Below are positions 15,316 to 23,512 of a DNA stretch of 27,217 bases, piece after piece (position 1 is the stretch's first letter; the number at the start of each line of letters is the position of its first letter). A program made the translations under genes and the position numbers. This DNA comes from Fibrobacter sp. Lineage in GTDB: Bacteria; Fibrobacterota; Fibrobacteria; Fibrobacterales; Fibrobacteraceae. Below the pieces are notes generated by a model. That model did no database searches. It saw only the letters and a program-made list of their open reading frames with translations, and was not told the origin of the DNA. Location of the stretch: positions 1-27,217 of the forward strand of contig JAFWRL010000011.1 of NCBI GenBank assembly GCA_017520105.1, in the 5' to 3' direction.

Positions 15316-15353
15316 GTAAAGTCGTGGTAAAATATAGAAAAAGCGAAGTAAAA
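15316..15353. promoter_or_regulatory. Phased G(T)AAAR boxes upstream of Na/Pi transporter 2
   Basis: GTAAAG, GTAAAA, GAAAAA and GTAAAA begin at 15316, 15327, 15337 and 15348, about one helical turn apart. They resemble the TGTAAA repeats before the PhoB-like gene but lie in the opposite orientation relative to the gene. A regulator site is speculative; AT-rich promoter DNA can produce such phasing by chance. Confidence 0.25.
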
Positions 15354-15360
15354 TCTATGC

Positions 15361-15398
15361 AAAAATAAAAAGAAATCCCCGTTCATGTTGAACCGGGA
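15361..15398 (-). terminator. Terminator downstream of ispF
   Basis: On the minus strand TCCCGGTTCA pairs with TGAACGGGGA around a 3-nt loop with one mismatch, followed by TTTCTTTTTATTTTT. It lies about 120 nt past the ispF stop, beyond the REP-like element. Confidence 0.7.
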
Positions 15399-15449
15399 AC
15401 AACAAATTAGTTGGACGATGAAAGTTGGCTGTAGGAAGAAGAAAGAACG

Positions 15450-15507
15450 CGTCATCCAGTCAAATTCAACTGGATTTCTCACATCGTTCCACTCGTCCAG
15501 AATGACG
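15450..15507. repeat. REP-like intergenic palindromic element
   Basis: Outer arms CGTCAT (15450-15455) and ATGACG (15502-15507) face each other. Inside, ATCCAGT (15454-15460) pairs with ACTGGAT (15469-15475). On the minus strand it starts GTCATTCTGG and ends TGGATGAC, resembling the start of the in-gene elements at 7294-7869. It lies just past the ispF stop. Confidence 0.6.
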
Positions 15508-15517
15508 ATTGAAGCAA

Positions 15518-16003
15518 TTAAATAGAGCGCACCATGGCGATGGCCTGGCTTGCGATACCCTCACCACGGCCCGTAAAGCCGAGTTTTTCGGTCGTCGTAC
15601 CCTTGATGCCAATCTGCTTCACGTCAATGCCGAGCACGCGGGCGATATTCGCTTTCATCTGGTCCTTGTGCGGGTTCACCTTCGGGCGTTCGCACATCAC
15701 AACGCTATCGATGTTCACGATTTCATAACCGGCCTTCTTGACTTCTTCGCCGACCTTGCGCAAAAGTTCCAAGCTGTCAGCGCCCTTGAACGCCGGGTCC
15801 GTATCCGGGAAGTACGTGCCGATGTCGCCGAGACCAGCCGCCCCGAGCAAAGCATCGCTAATCGCATGCAAAAGCACATCCGCATCGCTGTGGCCGAGCA
15901 AGCCCTTTTCGTACGGGATATCAACACCACCGATAATGCACTTGCGGCCTTCCACCAATTTGTGAACGTCAAAACCAATACCTGAACGATAAATCTTGTC
16001 CAT
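15518..16003 (-). CDS. ispF: 2-C-methyl-D-erythritol 2,4-cyclodiphosphate synthase
   Basis: IspF closes CDP-ME 2-phosphate to ME-2,4-cyclodiphosphate and releases CMP, the fifth step of the MEP isoprenoid pathway in the cytosol. The 161-residue length is standard for this homotrimer. Metal ligands are visible at D12 and H14 (GFDVHKL) and H46 ([11 protein letters not shown]), matching D8/H10/H42 of E. coli. [19 protein letters not shown] and the C-terminal [17 protein letters not shown] are family signatures. The ATG has ACAGG about 9 nt upstream. No IspD gene is adjacent; the only neighbour on the same strand is a small lipoprotein gene upstream. Confidence 0.97.
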   Translation of the reverse strand: MDKIYRSGIGFDVHKLVEGRKCIIGGVDIPYEKGLLGHSDADVLLHAISDALLGAAGLGDIGTYFPDTDPAFKGADSLELLRKVGEEVKKAGYEIVNIDSVVMCERPKVNPHKDQMKANIARVLGIDVKQIGIKGTTTEKLGFTGRGEGIASQAIAMVRSI

Positions 16004-16048
16004 AATTCAAAACCTGTTATTAAATGATTCGATCGAAATATAGAAATT

Positions 16049-16423
16049 CTAATCGCCTAACCCAGGACTCGCTCTAAACGGCATCGCAAGTAAAATCACG
16101 ACAGCGGTAATTCCTGCAAAAACAAGCAATACAGCACCCCCTCTCCAAGCAACCTGCTTAAGTTCTCGCACCCTGTTCTTTTGTGCTATATCTGCCGCCT
16201 TTTTCGATAACGAATCTTGAAGCATTGCAGGATATTCCTGTTTCAAAGAATCCGCAATGGCCTGCTTTACAGAATCCTGGGTTTCCTTTTTATTTTTATG
16301 GGATATAGCTTTACCACTAGCATAAAATATCGGCACAGACGCACCAACACACAACGCCGAGGTGACATAAGCACAACTCGACAGCATCATCGAAACTATT
16401 AATAAAAGAGCTACTAAGCGCAT
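16049..16423 (-). CDS. Small putative lipoprotein with a C-terminal transmembrane helix
   Basis: I choose the ATG at 16423 because it gives a lipoprotein signal (MRLVALLLIVSMMLSSC, Cys at residue 17). A GTG at 16465 would add 14 residues that disrupt the signal. The mature part has a short hydrophobic Gly/Ala segment, a charged helical region rich in Lys/Gln/Asp (about 35-85), and a second hydrophobic helix (AVLLVFAGITAVVILLAM) before a short tail. The charged central region is probably a coiled coil. I do not recognise a family. It diverges from the PEGA-protein gene across 136 bp, so a shared control region is possible. It is on the same strand as ispF, 45 bp away. Confidence 0.65.
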   Translation of the reverse strand: MRLVALLLIVSMMLSSCAYVTSALCVGASVPIFYASGKAISHKNKKETQDSVKQAIADSLKQEYPAMLQDSLSKKAADIAQKNRVRELKQVAWRGGAVLLVFAGITAVVILLAMPFRASPGLGD

Positions 16424-16523
16424 ATAAATTTGATTGTCTCTAAAATAATAATAAATCGCAGCCACCCAAATTCAACGGAAATCGAACACATTTTCCCATT
16501 TTTTCGGTCCATGCAATATTTAG

Positions 16524-16553
16524 TGAACCATTTTTTTTAGCATATGTTATATT
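16524..16553 (+). promoter_or_regulatory. Promoter of the PEGA-protein gene, leaderless configuration
   Basis: -10 TATATT (16548-16553) ends 6 nt before ATG at 16560. A weak -35 (TGAACC, 16524-16529) lies 18 nt upstream. There is no Shine-Dalgarno; the eight T at 16531-16538 are spacer. The mRNA would start at the start codon. Confidence 0.45.
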
Positions 16554-16559
16554 TTTCGT

Positions 16560-18206
16560 ATGAATAACTTTAAATTTTTCTTACTTCTTTTAGTCAGTCT
16601 CGTAGTTACTTCTCAAGCAACTTACGTGGCCGTACTTGAAACAGGCGCCGATGCAAGCGCCAAAGATGGCGTCTCACTATCAGACCGCCAGTACCTCACA
16701 AACGTCCTGCGAGAAGAAGCCGTCAAGGAACTCCCCGCTGTACAGAATTACACCATCATGACCCGCGAGAACATCCAGCAAATGTTGCCGCCGGGCAAGG
16801 CGATAGAAGATTGTGAAGGCAGTTGCCTCGTAGAGACGGGCAAGAACATCGCCGCCGACTTTATTTGCCAAGCACGAGTCGGGCGTTTCGGTACATCACT
16901 CACGCTTTCGGCAGAACTCTATGAAACCGCCGGGAACAAGCTTATCGCGAGTTTCAATGGCCGAGGGCAGAACGTCGAGGAACTCCTCGAACTTATCAAG
17001 AAAGAAGCTCCGGCTTTCTTCAGGAACGTCAAGGGCACATCAGGTTTTGCTGGTTTCGGCGGCATTGGCGCCATCGAGAACGCAGGCGGCTTCAGCTACG
17101 GCGGAAAACAAAGATTCATCGTAGAAATCACCTCGACGCCAGAAGGTGCCGTGCCGACAATCGACGGCAAGGCCATCCCCAAGTGTTTGAGCACGCCCTG
17201 CAAAGTGCAAATTGAAGAAGGCAACCACAGATTCGTCGCTTCGCTTGAACGCTATGACGATGCCGAAGTACTCGTAGATATCAAATCCAACAACCAGAAA
17301 GTCGATTTCCAGATGATGCCGAACTTCGGCTGGCTGGAGATAAACCCGGTACTTCCCGGAAATGTCGCTAGCAAAGGAAAACTCGCCGTAACAATTGACG
17401 GAACACGTCTGGACGGGAAAAAATTCGAGATGGAAGCCGGTGTGCACAAAGTTCTACTCTCGCACCCCTGCTTCGATCCTGTCGAATTCAATGTCTCTAT
17501 CGCCAAAAACAAGACCGAAATTTTCAACCAGGAACTGGTCCGCGGCAACGGAGGGCTTGAGCTAGCGGCAGAACACAATGGCGAGCCGCAATCCGTGGCC
17601 TTATTCATCGATGGCACCGAATCCGGAAGCACGCCTTATTCGGGAACCATCCCCCTGTGCGCAGATGTAAGACTCAAAGGAGACGGCTGGACCGACAAGG
17701 TCGTCTTTGAACCCAAATGGCACGAGGTCGTGCACGTAACGCACCAACTCGCCTTTACGCCCGACTCCATCGTGAACGCCCAGGATTCGTTACAAGCCAT
17801 TGCAGATTCCCTGGCAGAGGCGCAAGCATTAGCCGAAGCGCAGGCTCAAGCGGTCACGGACACGGTCGCAGCAGTGACCCCGGACAGCGTCAAATTGACC
17901 CTAGTCGAAGAAGCCGTAGAGACAACTAACGTTGGCGAAAGCGTTCCCACGAACGTCAACAGCAAGCCATCGAAAAAATTACGCTGGATTACACTTGGAG
18001 TTAGCGCAGGCGTTGCCGTGACCGGAACGATACTTGCCATCGTCGGGAACAACAAGGCAAAAACAGAAAGCGAAGTTGCACCAGTCAACCCAAGCGAATA
18101 CAAAGACCAGCACGACAAGATTCAAAGCGGCCAGACGCTCCGCAATGTGGGTCTCATTTTCGCAATCTTAGGTGCCGCAGGCGTCGGCGTCAGTTTCTTG
18201 TTCTAA
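16560..18206 (+). CDS. CsgG-like/PEGA-repeat envelope protein with C-terminal membrane helices
   Basis: This 548-residue protein has a signal peptide (about 1-20). A domain of about 140 residues follows, with VAVLETGAD, YTIMTRENIQQML and SAELYETAGNKLIASF, patterned like the CsgG/TolB-N-like fold of lipoprotein secretion and peptidoglycan-linked proteins. Three PEGA-type beta repeats follow: 184-252 with TSTPEGAVPTIDGKAIP and a CLSTPC pair; 254-325 with LAVTIDGTRLDG; and 330-397 with VALFIDGTESGSTPYSG. An Ala/Gln/Asp linker (398-475) leads to two hydrophobic helices (about 476-497 and 527-547). It should sit in the periplasm anchored by these helices. The stop codon overlaps the Shine-Dalgarno of the giant lipoprotein gene, so the two are coupled. 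The fold assignment is motif-based. Confidence 0.72.
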   Translation: MNNFKFFLLLLVSLVVTSQATYVAVLETGADASAKDGVSLSDRQYLTNVLREEAVKELPAVQNYTIMTRENIQQMLPPGKAIEDCEGSCLVETGKNIAADFICQARVGRFGTSLTLSAELYETAGNKLIASFNGRGQNVEELLELIKKEAPAFFRNVKGTSGFAGFGGIGAIENAGGFSYGGKQRFIVEITSTPEGAVPTIDGKAIPKCLSTPCKVQIEEGNHRFVASLERYDDAEVLVDIKSNNQKVDFQMMPNFGWLEINPVLPGNVASKGKLAVTIDGTRLDGKKFEMEAGVHKVLLSHPCFDPVEFNVSIAKNKTEIFNQELVRGNGGLELAAEHNGEPQSVALFIDGTESGSTPYSGTIPLCADVRLKGDGWTDKVVFEPKWHEVVHVTHQLAFTPDSIVNAQDSLQAIADSLAEAQALAEAQAQAVTDTVAAVTPDSVKLTLVEEAVETTNVGESVPTNVNSKPSKKLRWITLGVSAGVAVTGTILAIVGNNKAKTESEVAPVNPSEYKDQHDKIQSGQTLRNVGLIFAILGAAGVGVSFLF

Positions 18207-18209
18207 GGA
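18204..18209 (+). promoter_or_regulatory. Shine-Dalgarno overlapping the upstream stop codon
   Basis: TAAGGAG contains both the TAA stop of the PEGA-protein gene and a strong AAGGAG 7 nt before ATG at 18217. This fixes the start of the giant lipoprotein gene over an in-frame ATG at 18172 and over the Met at 18256, which has no ribosome site, and implies translational coupling. Confidence 0.8.
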
Positions 18210-18216
18210 GAATGCC

Positions 18217-21200
18217 ATGTTCAATCGAATCCTTAAGTTCAACAAATCTACCGAAATGAAAAAATCACACCTTGCCACTCTTTTATTCGCATCACTCTTG
18301 CCCCTCGCCTGCTCCGACTATGTCGGAGATTACGAAAACGAATGGAAGGACCCTTACGGCAACGAAGAAGCGTTCAAGGAAATGCTCAACAAGTTTGATT
18401 GGCCTTGGTCTCCGACCTGCAATACCGACGATTGGATTTGGTGTACCGTCCAGAAAGGCGAATTCATGAGCCAGACTGAAGACGGAGAAAGCTGGAGCCA
18501 GTTTACCGAAGGTTCCGTCAGTCTGTCTTTTGCAGGCAAAGACGACAAAGCATACAACTTCACAACAGACCTCCTGCCCGACGACCCGACCCCGATACTC
18601 AGGAGAAATGGCGGCCTTGCGGTTAAACTCGACAAAGCCTCCGGAGATTTCGAAGCGGGCGTTCAAGTCAAGAGCGGCGACATCGCCAACCACAGCAAGC
18701 TTGTTGTGGCCTACGGCAACGAATATTCCGAAGCCTATGTCAGCCTGCGCTCCGTCAACAAAGAAGGCAAGGTAGAAGGCGAATGGCGCAGAAAACTAAA
18801 CGTCGGTTCGTTCGAAGTTCTCACCGTCAAATACGAAGACATGGAATACGTTTCCGGCGAGAAAAACATCTATTCGTTTATCAAGAACGACGCAAATACA
18901 ATCGCATTTGTCGTCAACAAAAAAGCATCTGTAGATAAAGGGCTTACGATTGTCGCCATCGGATTTGACGGAAGTGCGCTCACCGAGCCAAAATCAAGTG
19001 CAAAATCCACCACGACAAAATCCAGCAGCAGCGTGAAATCGACAACAGCAAAGTCGTCCAGTTCTGTAAAATCGACCACCGCAAAGTCCAGTAGCAGTGT
19101 AAAAACCACAGCAAAATCGAGCAGCAGTGCAAAATCTAGCAGTAGCGCAAAGTCCAGCAGTAGCGCAAAAACTACAGCAACATCCAGCAGCAGCGTAAAA
19201 TCAAGCAGCAGCGTTGTAAAGCAATTTATCTGGAACGGAAAAGACAAATCGAACGTGGTACAAACCGGTTTCGGCAGCGGCTCTCCTTGGGAAGCCCTTC
19301 TTGACACCGTAAAGAATGGAACAACATCCATGTTCACCCCCAAAGAAGGCATTTACGAAGCCTGTAACGGCTTGTGCGGATTCATCAAGTTCGGCCCCCA
19401 AAACGCATGGGCTCAAGAATCATTTAAACTGCAACCAAGCCAAGAAAAAAATATAGGCGTTGATGTCTCTGCAATGAAAGGTCTCTGCGTTACATACTCC
19501 TCCAACAAAGACGCCGCATTGTACCTTGATGCCAAAGACAAGAACTCGCCTACCATCGGAGCTGCAAAAGTGACTTTGCCCAAAGTTGGTGACACAGACA
19601 AGTACTATGTCAAGAACTTCGAATGGAGCGACTTTGAAGAAGGCTCTTGGCAATTATCAGGCGAAGAGGCCGCAAAATCACTCAGTTCCATCGCCATCAT
19701 TTTTGAAAGTTCGGCGGAAGGCTCGCAGTTCTTCAACATTTACCAAATCGGTAGCTACGGCATGTGCGGTAACGACAACGACATTTCTCCATCCGATATC
19801 GACGCCAGCTATTTCTACGACATTGCCTTTGAATACGCTTGGGATTACATGAACCCGAGCATAGACTACGGTGAATTTGTAGATTCTCGTGACAAACGAA
19901 TTTACAGGACTGTGAAAATCGGCAACCAGACCTGGATGGCACAGAACCTAGACCTTGTTGTAGATAATAGTTACTGCTATAACGACACCGGCACCTACTG
20001 CAACAAATACGGAAGCCTTTACACATGGGCCGCAGCGATGGATAGCGTAGGCAAATACACGAATACAAGCAAGGGTTGCGGAAACGGCAAATCCTGCGAA
20101 ACCTTTGAAACAGTCGTCGGCGTCTGTCCTACCGGATGGCATATGCCAAGTCTGGCGGAATGGGATACCCTCATCTCGTATGCTGGCGATAAATCGTCGG
20201 CGGCAGACCTGTTAAAGACGAAGATAGGATGGAAAAATGGTTCCGGCGGCTCCGATAACTACGGTTTTTCCGCTCTTCCAAGTGGTTACACGACGTCCGA
20301 TTTGGCGTTTGGCGATGCCGGTGAAAGCGCAGCCTTCTGGAGTACCGACGAAGCGGACAACGATGTTGGAAAGGCGATGACTTTGGATTTTGACAAAGAG
20401 CCCCATTTAAATAATCATTTTTATAAGAATTATGCGATTTCCATTCGCTGCGTCAAGACGGAACCCATACCCACCATGATTTCCGATGAAGACCTCGTCT
20501 GGTACGGCGGCAACAGACTCGTAAACGATTCTGCAACCACCAACCTGAAAAAGAATCTCCTCAAAGAAAACGTATGGTTGAACGCCGACAAATACATCAC
20601 ATTCGGTGCATCCACCTATTCGCCCCAACTCCTCGCTAGCTGCAAGGGCGGCATTTGCGGCAAAACGGGAAAAATCCCCGAAGACGCTTATCCGGGCTTT
20701 GGCTTCATGGTCAATACCGATTCCTCGTTCGAAAACTGGGGCGGCGTCTGCGTAACATATACAGCCAGCAAGGATAGCATCATGATGTACCTCGGCACCG
20801 GCGGAGGTGCAGACTCGGCTTATTCCCACAGCATCAAATGGAACTTCTATCACATATATCTGCCTGCCGCCGATAATCCTAACACAATGTGCTTCCCCTT
20901 GTCCTTGTTCGAACAATCCGAGTGGGGGCCAAAAGCAAAATTCGACGTTTACATGCCGCACGTCCGCGAAGTGGGATTCCAGTTAAAGAGCAACGTCAGC
21001 AACTCTACATTCAACATCATCGCTGTCGGCACATACAAAGACGGCAAAGCTGCATACGACGCATTTATGCAAGACGAAACGAACAGAACCCACGCTTCGG
21101 ATTTCTTGAATCCGGATATCGAATATGGAGAATTCACAGACACGCGAGACGGCCAAGTTTACAAGACTACTAAAATCGAACTCCAGACGTGGATGGCGCA

Positions 21201-23454
21201 AAACTTGAATTATGAAACATCAGAAAGCGCCTGCTATGGCGACAAGAATTCAAACTGCGATATCTACGGAAGACTTTACACGTGGAAAGAAGCACAGAGC
21301 GTTTGCCCGGAAGGCTGGCGATTACCGAGGACAAAGGATTACCATGATCTTTTCAACGAAACGTACAATGGCGCCAATGACGCAAAAATGTACAAATCAA
21401 AGAAAGGCTGGACAAGCACCTATAATGGCACGGACGATTTCGGATTCACCGCATTGCCAGCCGGCTACAGAGATAGTTCCAAGAAATACAAATACGTATC
21501 CGAGTTGATTGAGTTCCAGACATCTACAGAAGACGACCTCAACGGACCGTGTATCGCAAAAATTGGTTGGAACGAGAAGCCCTATGGAGGACTTTGTTCT
21601 AAAAGTAACGCAGCGGAACTTCGCTCCGTCCGCTGCATAAAAGATTATAAAGTCGCAGATTACTTGAATCCGAACGTAACCTACGGCGAATTAACAGACG
21701 AACGAGACAACCAAGTTTACAAGACTGTTGAAATCGGCGACCAAACATGGATGGCCCAGAACTTGAATTATAAATATCAAAACGGAGCCAGCAGCTACTG
21801 CTATGATAACGATTCCTTGATGTGCAATTTCCTTGGAAGACTGTATTTATGGTCAGCCGCCAAGGAAGCTTGCCCTGAAAATTGGCGCCTGCCAACGAAA
21901 GCTGATTTTGAAGAGCTCCTTAAATACGTGGGCAACGAAGAAGGCGACGAAAAAACGGCGGAAAGACTAAAAACAACTGACGGCTGGAACAAAAACAACA
22001 ACGGCACTAACGACTATGGATTCTCGGTCTTGCCTGCAGGTTACATATTCCCAACGGATAGACAAATGGTTGGCGCAGGCCGTTTCACCGATTTCTGGTC
22101 CATTTCCGAGAAAAATGAAGATAACGCTTATATGTTAGCCATGGACATTTCCAGCGGCACAAAAATCATTGCACAGACAAAACAATATGGATTCTCCGTA
22201 CGCTGTATTCAGGGATTGCCTCCTACGAAAAAGCCGACGGATTTCTTGAATTTAAATAAGACTTATGACGAGTTCACTGATTCTAGAGACAACCAAGTTT
22301 ACAAGACCATAAAAATAGGGACTCAAGAATGGATGGCGCAAAATCTGAACGTCAAAACAAAAAGCAGCGCTTGCTACGACGACAAGGATTACAACTGCGT
22401 CACCTACGGAAGACTTTATACGTGGGACGACGCTCAGACCGTTTGCCCAGAAGGCTGGCACTTGCCAAAATCGCAAGAATATCAAACGCTTGCCGAAGCT
22501 GTAGGAGAAGAAACCGCCGGGCAAAAGTTAAAGGCCGCAGACGACTGGGTTGAAGATTTCAATACCGGAGACAATGAATTTGGATTTACAGTTTTGCCGG
22601 GCGGCTACAAAAGAGCCGATGGATATAAATGGATGAATTTTGGAGCATTCTTCCAAACATCTTCTGCGGACGACGTCAACGGGCCTTGCTATGCTAAAAT
22701 TTTTGAAAACGGTGATTTTGAAAGTGGACTTTGTTCTAAGAGCGACGAAATGCGTTCAGTCCGCTGCGTGAAAGACCTTTTAACAGGAATACTTACAGAT
22801 GACCGCGATGGTCAGACCTACAATACAATCAAAATCGGCAATCAGACTTGGATGGCAGAAAACCTGAATTATGCATATCTAGGAAGTTCAAAAAATTTGG
22901 ATGATAGTCCCAATCTTGATTCTACCAGTTTCTGCTATGAGAATGACCCGACCAACTGTGATACATACGGTCGCTTATATCTGTGGAGTGCTGCTATGGA
23001 CAGCGCCGGAATAATTTCTGGCACTCCGAACCATTGTGGCTATGGTAAACAATGTACACCTTCATGGCCAGTCCGTGGAGTTTGCCCTGATGGATGGCAT
23101 TTGCCAGAAAAAACCGAGTGGGAAGAATTGATTAAGGCTACAGGTGGATTAACATCAAGTAAGGCTCTTAGATCGAGAAGCGGTTGGAAAAACAATCAAA
23201 ATGGCTTAGATACATATGGTTTCTCGGTACTTCCAGCAGGCGTGATGAATGGCGTTTTGGATCGTTTTGAGGTTTTGGGGGAGTTTACGACTTTTTGGAG
23301 TGCTAATGAATTTGATCTTGACAACGTCGGAGCATACATTTTACCCTTTAATTATGACGATGGCGCTGGTTATTGGGACGAAATGTCTAACAAAGTAAGT
23401 CTAGGAACCAACAATAAAAAAAATGGCTACTCCGTCCGCTGTATAATGAACTAA
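18217..23454 (+). CDS. Giant lipoprotein with three beta modules and five Fibrobacter major paralogous domains
   Basis: The 1745-residue protein begins with a long signal peptide ending LLPLAC (Cys about 32; Pro at -3 is unusual for a lipobox). Next comes a beta-sandwich-like module (about 35-255), a Ser/Thr/Lys linker (about 256-333) and a second beta module (about 335-530). The first major paralogous domain (about 546-748) is followed by a third beta module (about 752-955). Four more major paralogous domains then run at about 965-1143, 1151-1333, 1345-1521 and 1524-1745. Each has RDxQxYKTxKIGxQTWMAQNLN, CY, GRLYTW, CPxGWxLP, YGFxxLPAGY and RSVRCxK blocks, corresponding to TIGR02145 as I recall it. 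The pattern recalls a C-type-lectin/FGE-like fold, but this is inference. The N-terminal Cys suggests outer-membrane anchoring. Ligand and function are unknown. Confidence 0.85.
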   Translation: MFNRILKFNKSTEMKKSHLATLLFASLLPLACSDYVGDYENEWKDPYGNEEAFKEMLNKFDWPWSPTCNTDDWIWCTVQKGEFMSQTEDGESWSQFTEGSVSLSFAGKDDKAYNFTTDLLPDDPTPILRRNGGLAVKLDKASGDFEAGVQVKSGDIANHSKLVVAYGNEYSEAYVSLRSVNKEGKVEGEWRRKLNVGSFEVLTVKYEDMEYVSGEKNIYSFIKNDANTIAFVVNKKASVDKGLTIVAIGFDGSALTEPKSSAKSTTTKSSSSVKSTTAKSSSSVKSTTAKSSSSVKTTAKSSSSAKSSSSAKSSSSAKTTATSSSSVKSSSSVVKQFIWNGKDKSNVVQTGFGSGSPWEALLDTVKNGTTSMFTPKEGIYEACNGLCGFIKFGPQNAWAQESFKLQPSQEKNIGVDVSAMKGLCVTYSSNKDAALYLDAKDKNSPTIGAAKVTLPKVGDTDKYYVKNFEWSDFEEGSWQLSGEEAAKSLSSIAIIFESSAEGSQFFNIYQIGSYGMCGNDNDISPSDIDASYFYDIAFEYAWDYMNPSIDYGEFVDSRDKRIYRTVKIGNQTWMAQNLDLVVDNSYCYNDTGTYCNKYGSLYTWAAAMDSVGKYTNTSKGCGNGKSCETFETVVGVCPTGWHMPSLAEWDTLISYAGDKSSAADLLKTKIGWKNGSGGSDNYGFSALPSGYTTSDLAFGDAGESAAFWSTDEADNDVGKAMTLDFDKEPHLNNHFYKNYAISIRCVKTEPIPTMISDEDLVWYGGNRLVNDSATTNLKKNLLKENVWLNADKYITFGASTYSPQLLASCKGGICGKTGKIPEDAYPGFGFMVNTDSSFENWGGVCVTYTASKDSIMMYLGTGGGADSAYSHSIKWNFYHIYLPAADNPNTMCFPLSLFEQSEWGPKAKFDVYMPHVREVGFQLKSNVSNSTFNIIAVGTYKDGKAAYDAFMQDETNRTHASDFLNPDIEYGEFTDTRDGQVYKTTKIELQTWMAQNLNYETSESACYGDKNSNCDIYGRLYTWKEAQSVCPEGWRLPRTKDYHDLFNETYNGANDAKMYKSKKGWTSTYNGTDDFGFTALPAGYRDSSKKYKYVSELIEFQTSTEDDLNGPCIAKIGWNEKPYGGLCSKSNAAELRSVRCIKDYKVADYLNPNVTYGELTDERDNQVYKTVEIGDQTWMAQNLNYKYQNGASSYCYDNDSLMCNFLGRLYLWSAAKEACPENWRLPTKADFEELLKYVGNEEGDEKTAERLKTTDGWNKNNNGTNDYGFSVLPAGYIFPTDRQMVGAGRFTDFWSISEKNEDNAYMLAMDISSGTKIIAQTKQYGFSVRCIQGLPPTKKPTDFLNLNKTYDEFTDSRDNQVYKTIKIGTQEWMAQNLNVKTKSSACYDDKDYNCVTYGRLYTWDDAQTVCPEGWHLPKSQEYQTLAEAVGEETAGQKLKAADDWVEDFNTGDNEFGFTVLPGGYKRADGYKWMNFGAFFQTSSADDVNGPCYAKIFENGDFESGLCSKSDEMRSVRCVKDLLTGILTDDRDGQTYNTIKIGNQTWMAENLNYAYLGSSKNLDDSPNLDSTSFCYENDPTNCDTYGRLYLWSAAMDSAGIISGTPNHCGYGKQCTPSWPVRGVCPDGWHLPEKTEWEELIKATGGLTSSKALRSRSGWKNNQNGLDTYGFSVLPAGVMNGVLDRFEVLGEFTTFWSANEFDLDNVGAYILPFNYDDGAGYWDEMSNKVSLGTNNKKNGYSVRCIMN

Positions 23455-23480
23455 ACAAATTCACCCTTTCAAAACACAGC

Positions 23481-23512
23481 AAAGCCCGGTTCACAACGAA
23501 CTGGGCTTTATA
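23481..23512. terminator. Bidirectional terminator between the giant lipoprotein gene and zinc-ribbon gene
   Basis: AAAGCCCGGTT (23481-23491) pairs with AACTGGGCTTT (23499-23509) in an 11-bp stem with one G-T and a 7-nt loop. AT-rich flanks suit both strands. The minus-strand gene's stop codon (23508-23510) overlaps the stem. Confidence 0.75.

Larger units (their letters stand above)
15233..15517. other. 285-bp intergenic region between Na/Pi transporter 2 and ispF
   Basis: No gene is visible. It holds, from right to left, a REP-like element (15450-15507), the ispF-side terminator (15361-15398), a series of GTAAA-type boxes (15316-15353) and the transporter leader. The exact transporter promoter is not obvious. 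Confidence 0.6.

Noticed and set aside
18172..18216. Start of the giant lipoprotein at 18172
   Set aside because: It lies inside the preceding gene and has no ribosome site, while 18217 has a strong AAGGAG at the right distance.
19852..23454. Diversity-generating retroelement target
   Set aside because: The repeats recall a C-type-lectin-like fold, but no reverse transcriptase or template repeat is seen, and differences among copies are not confined to adenine positions.
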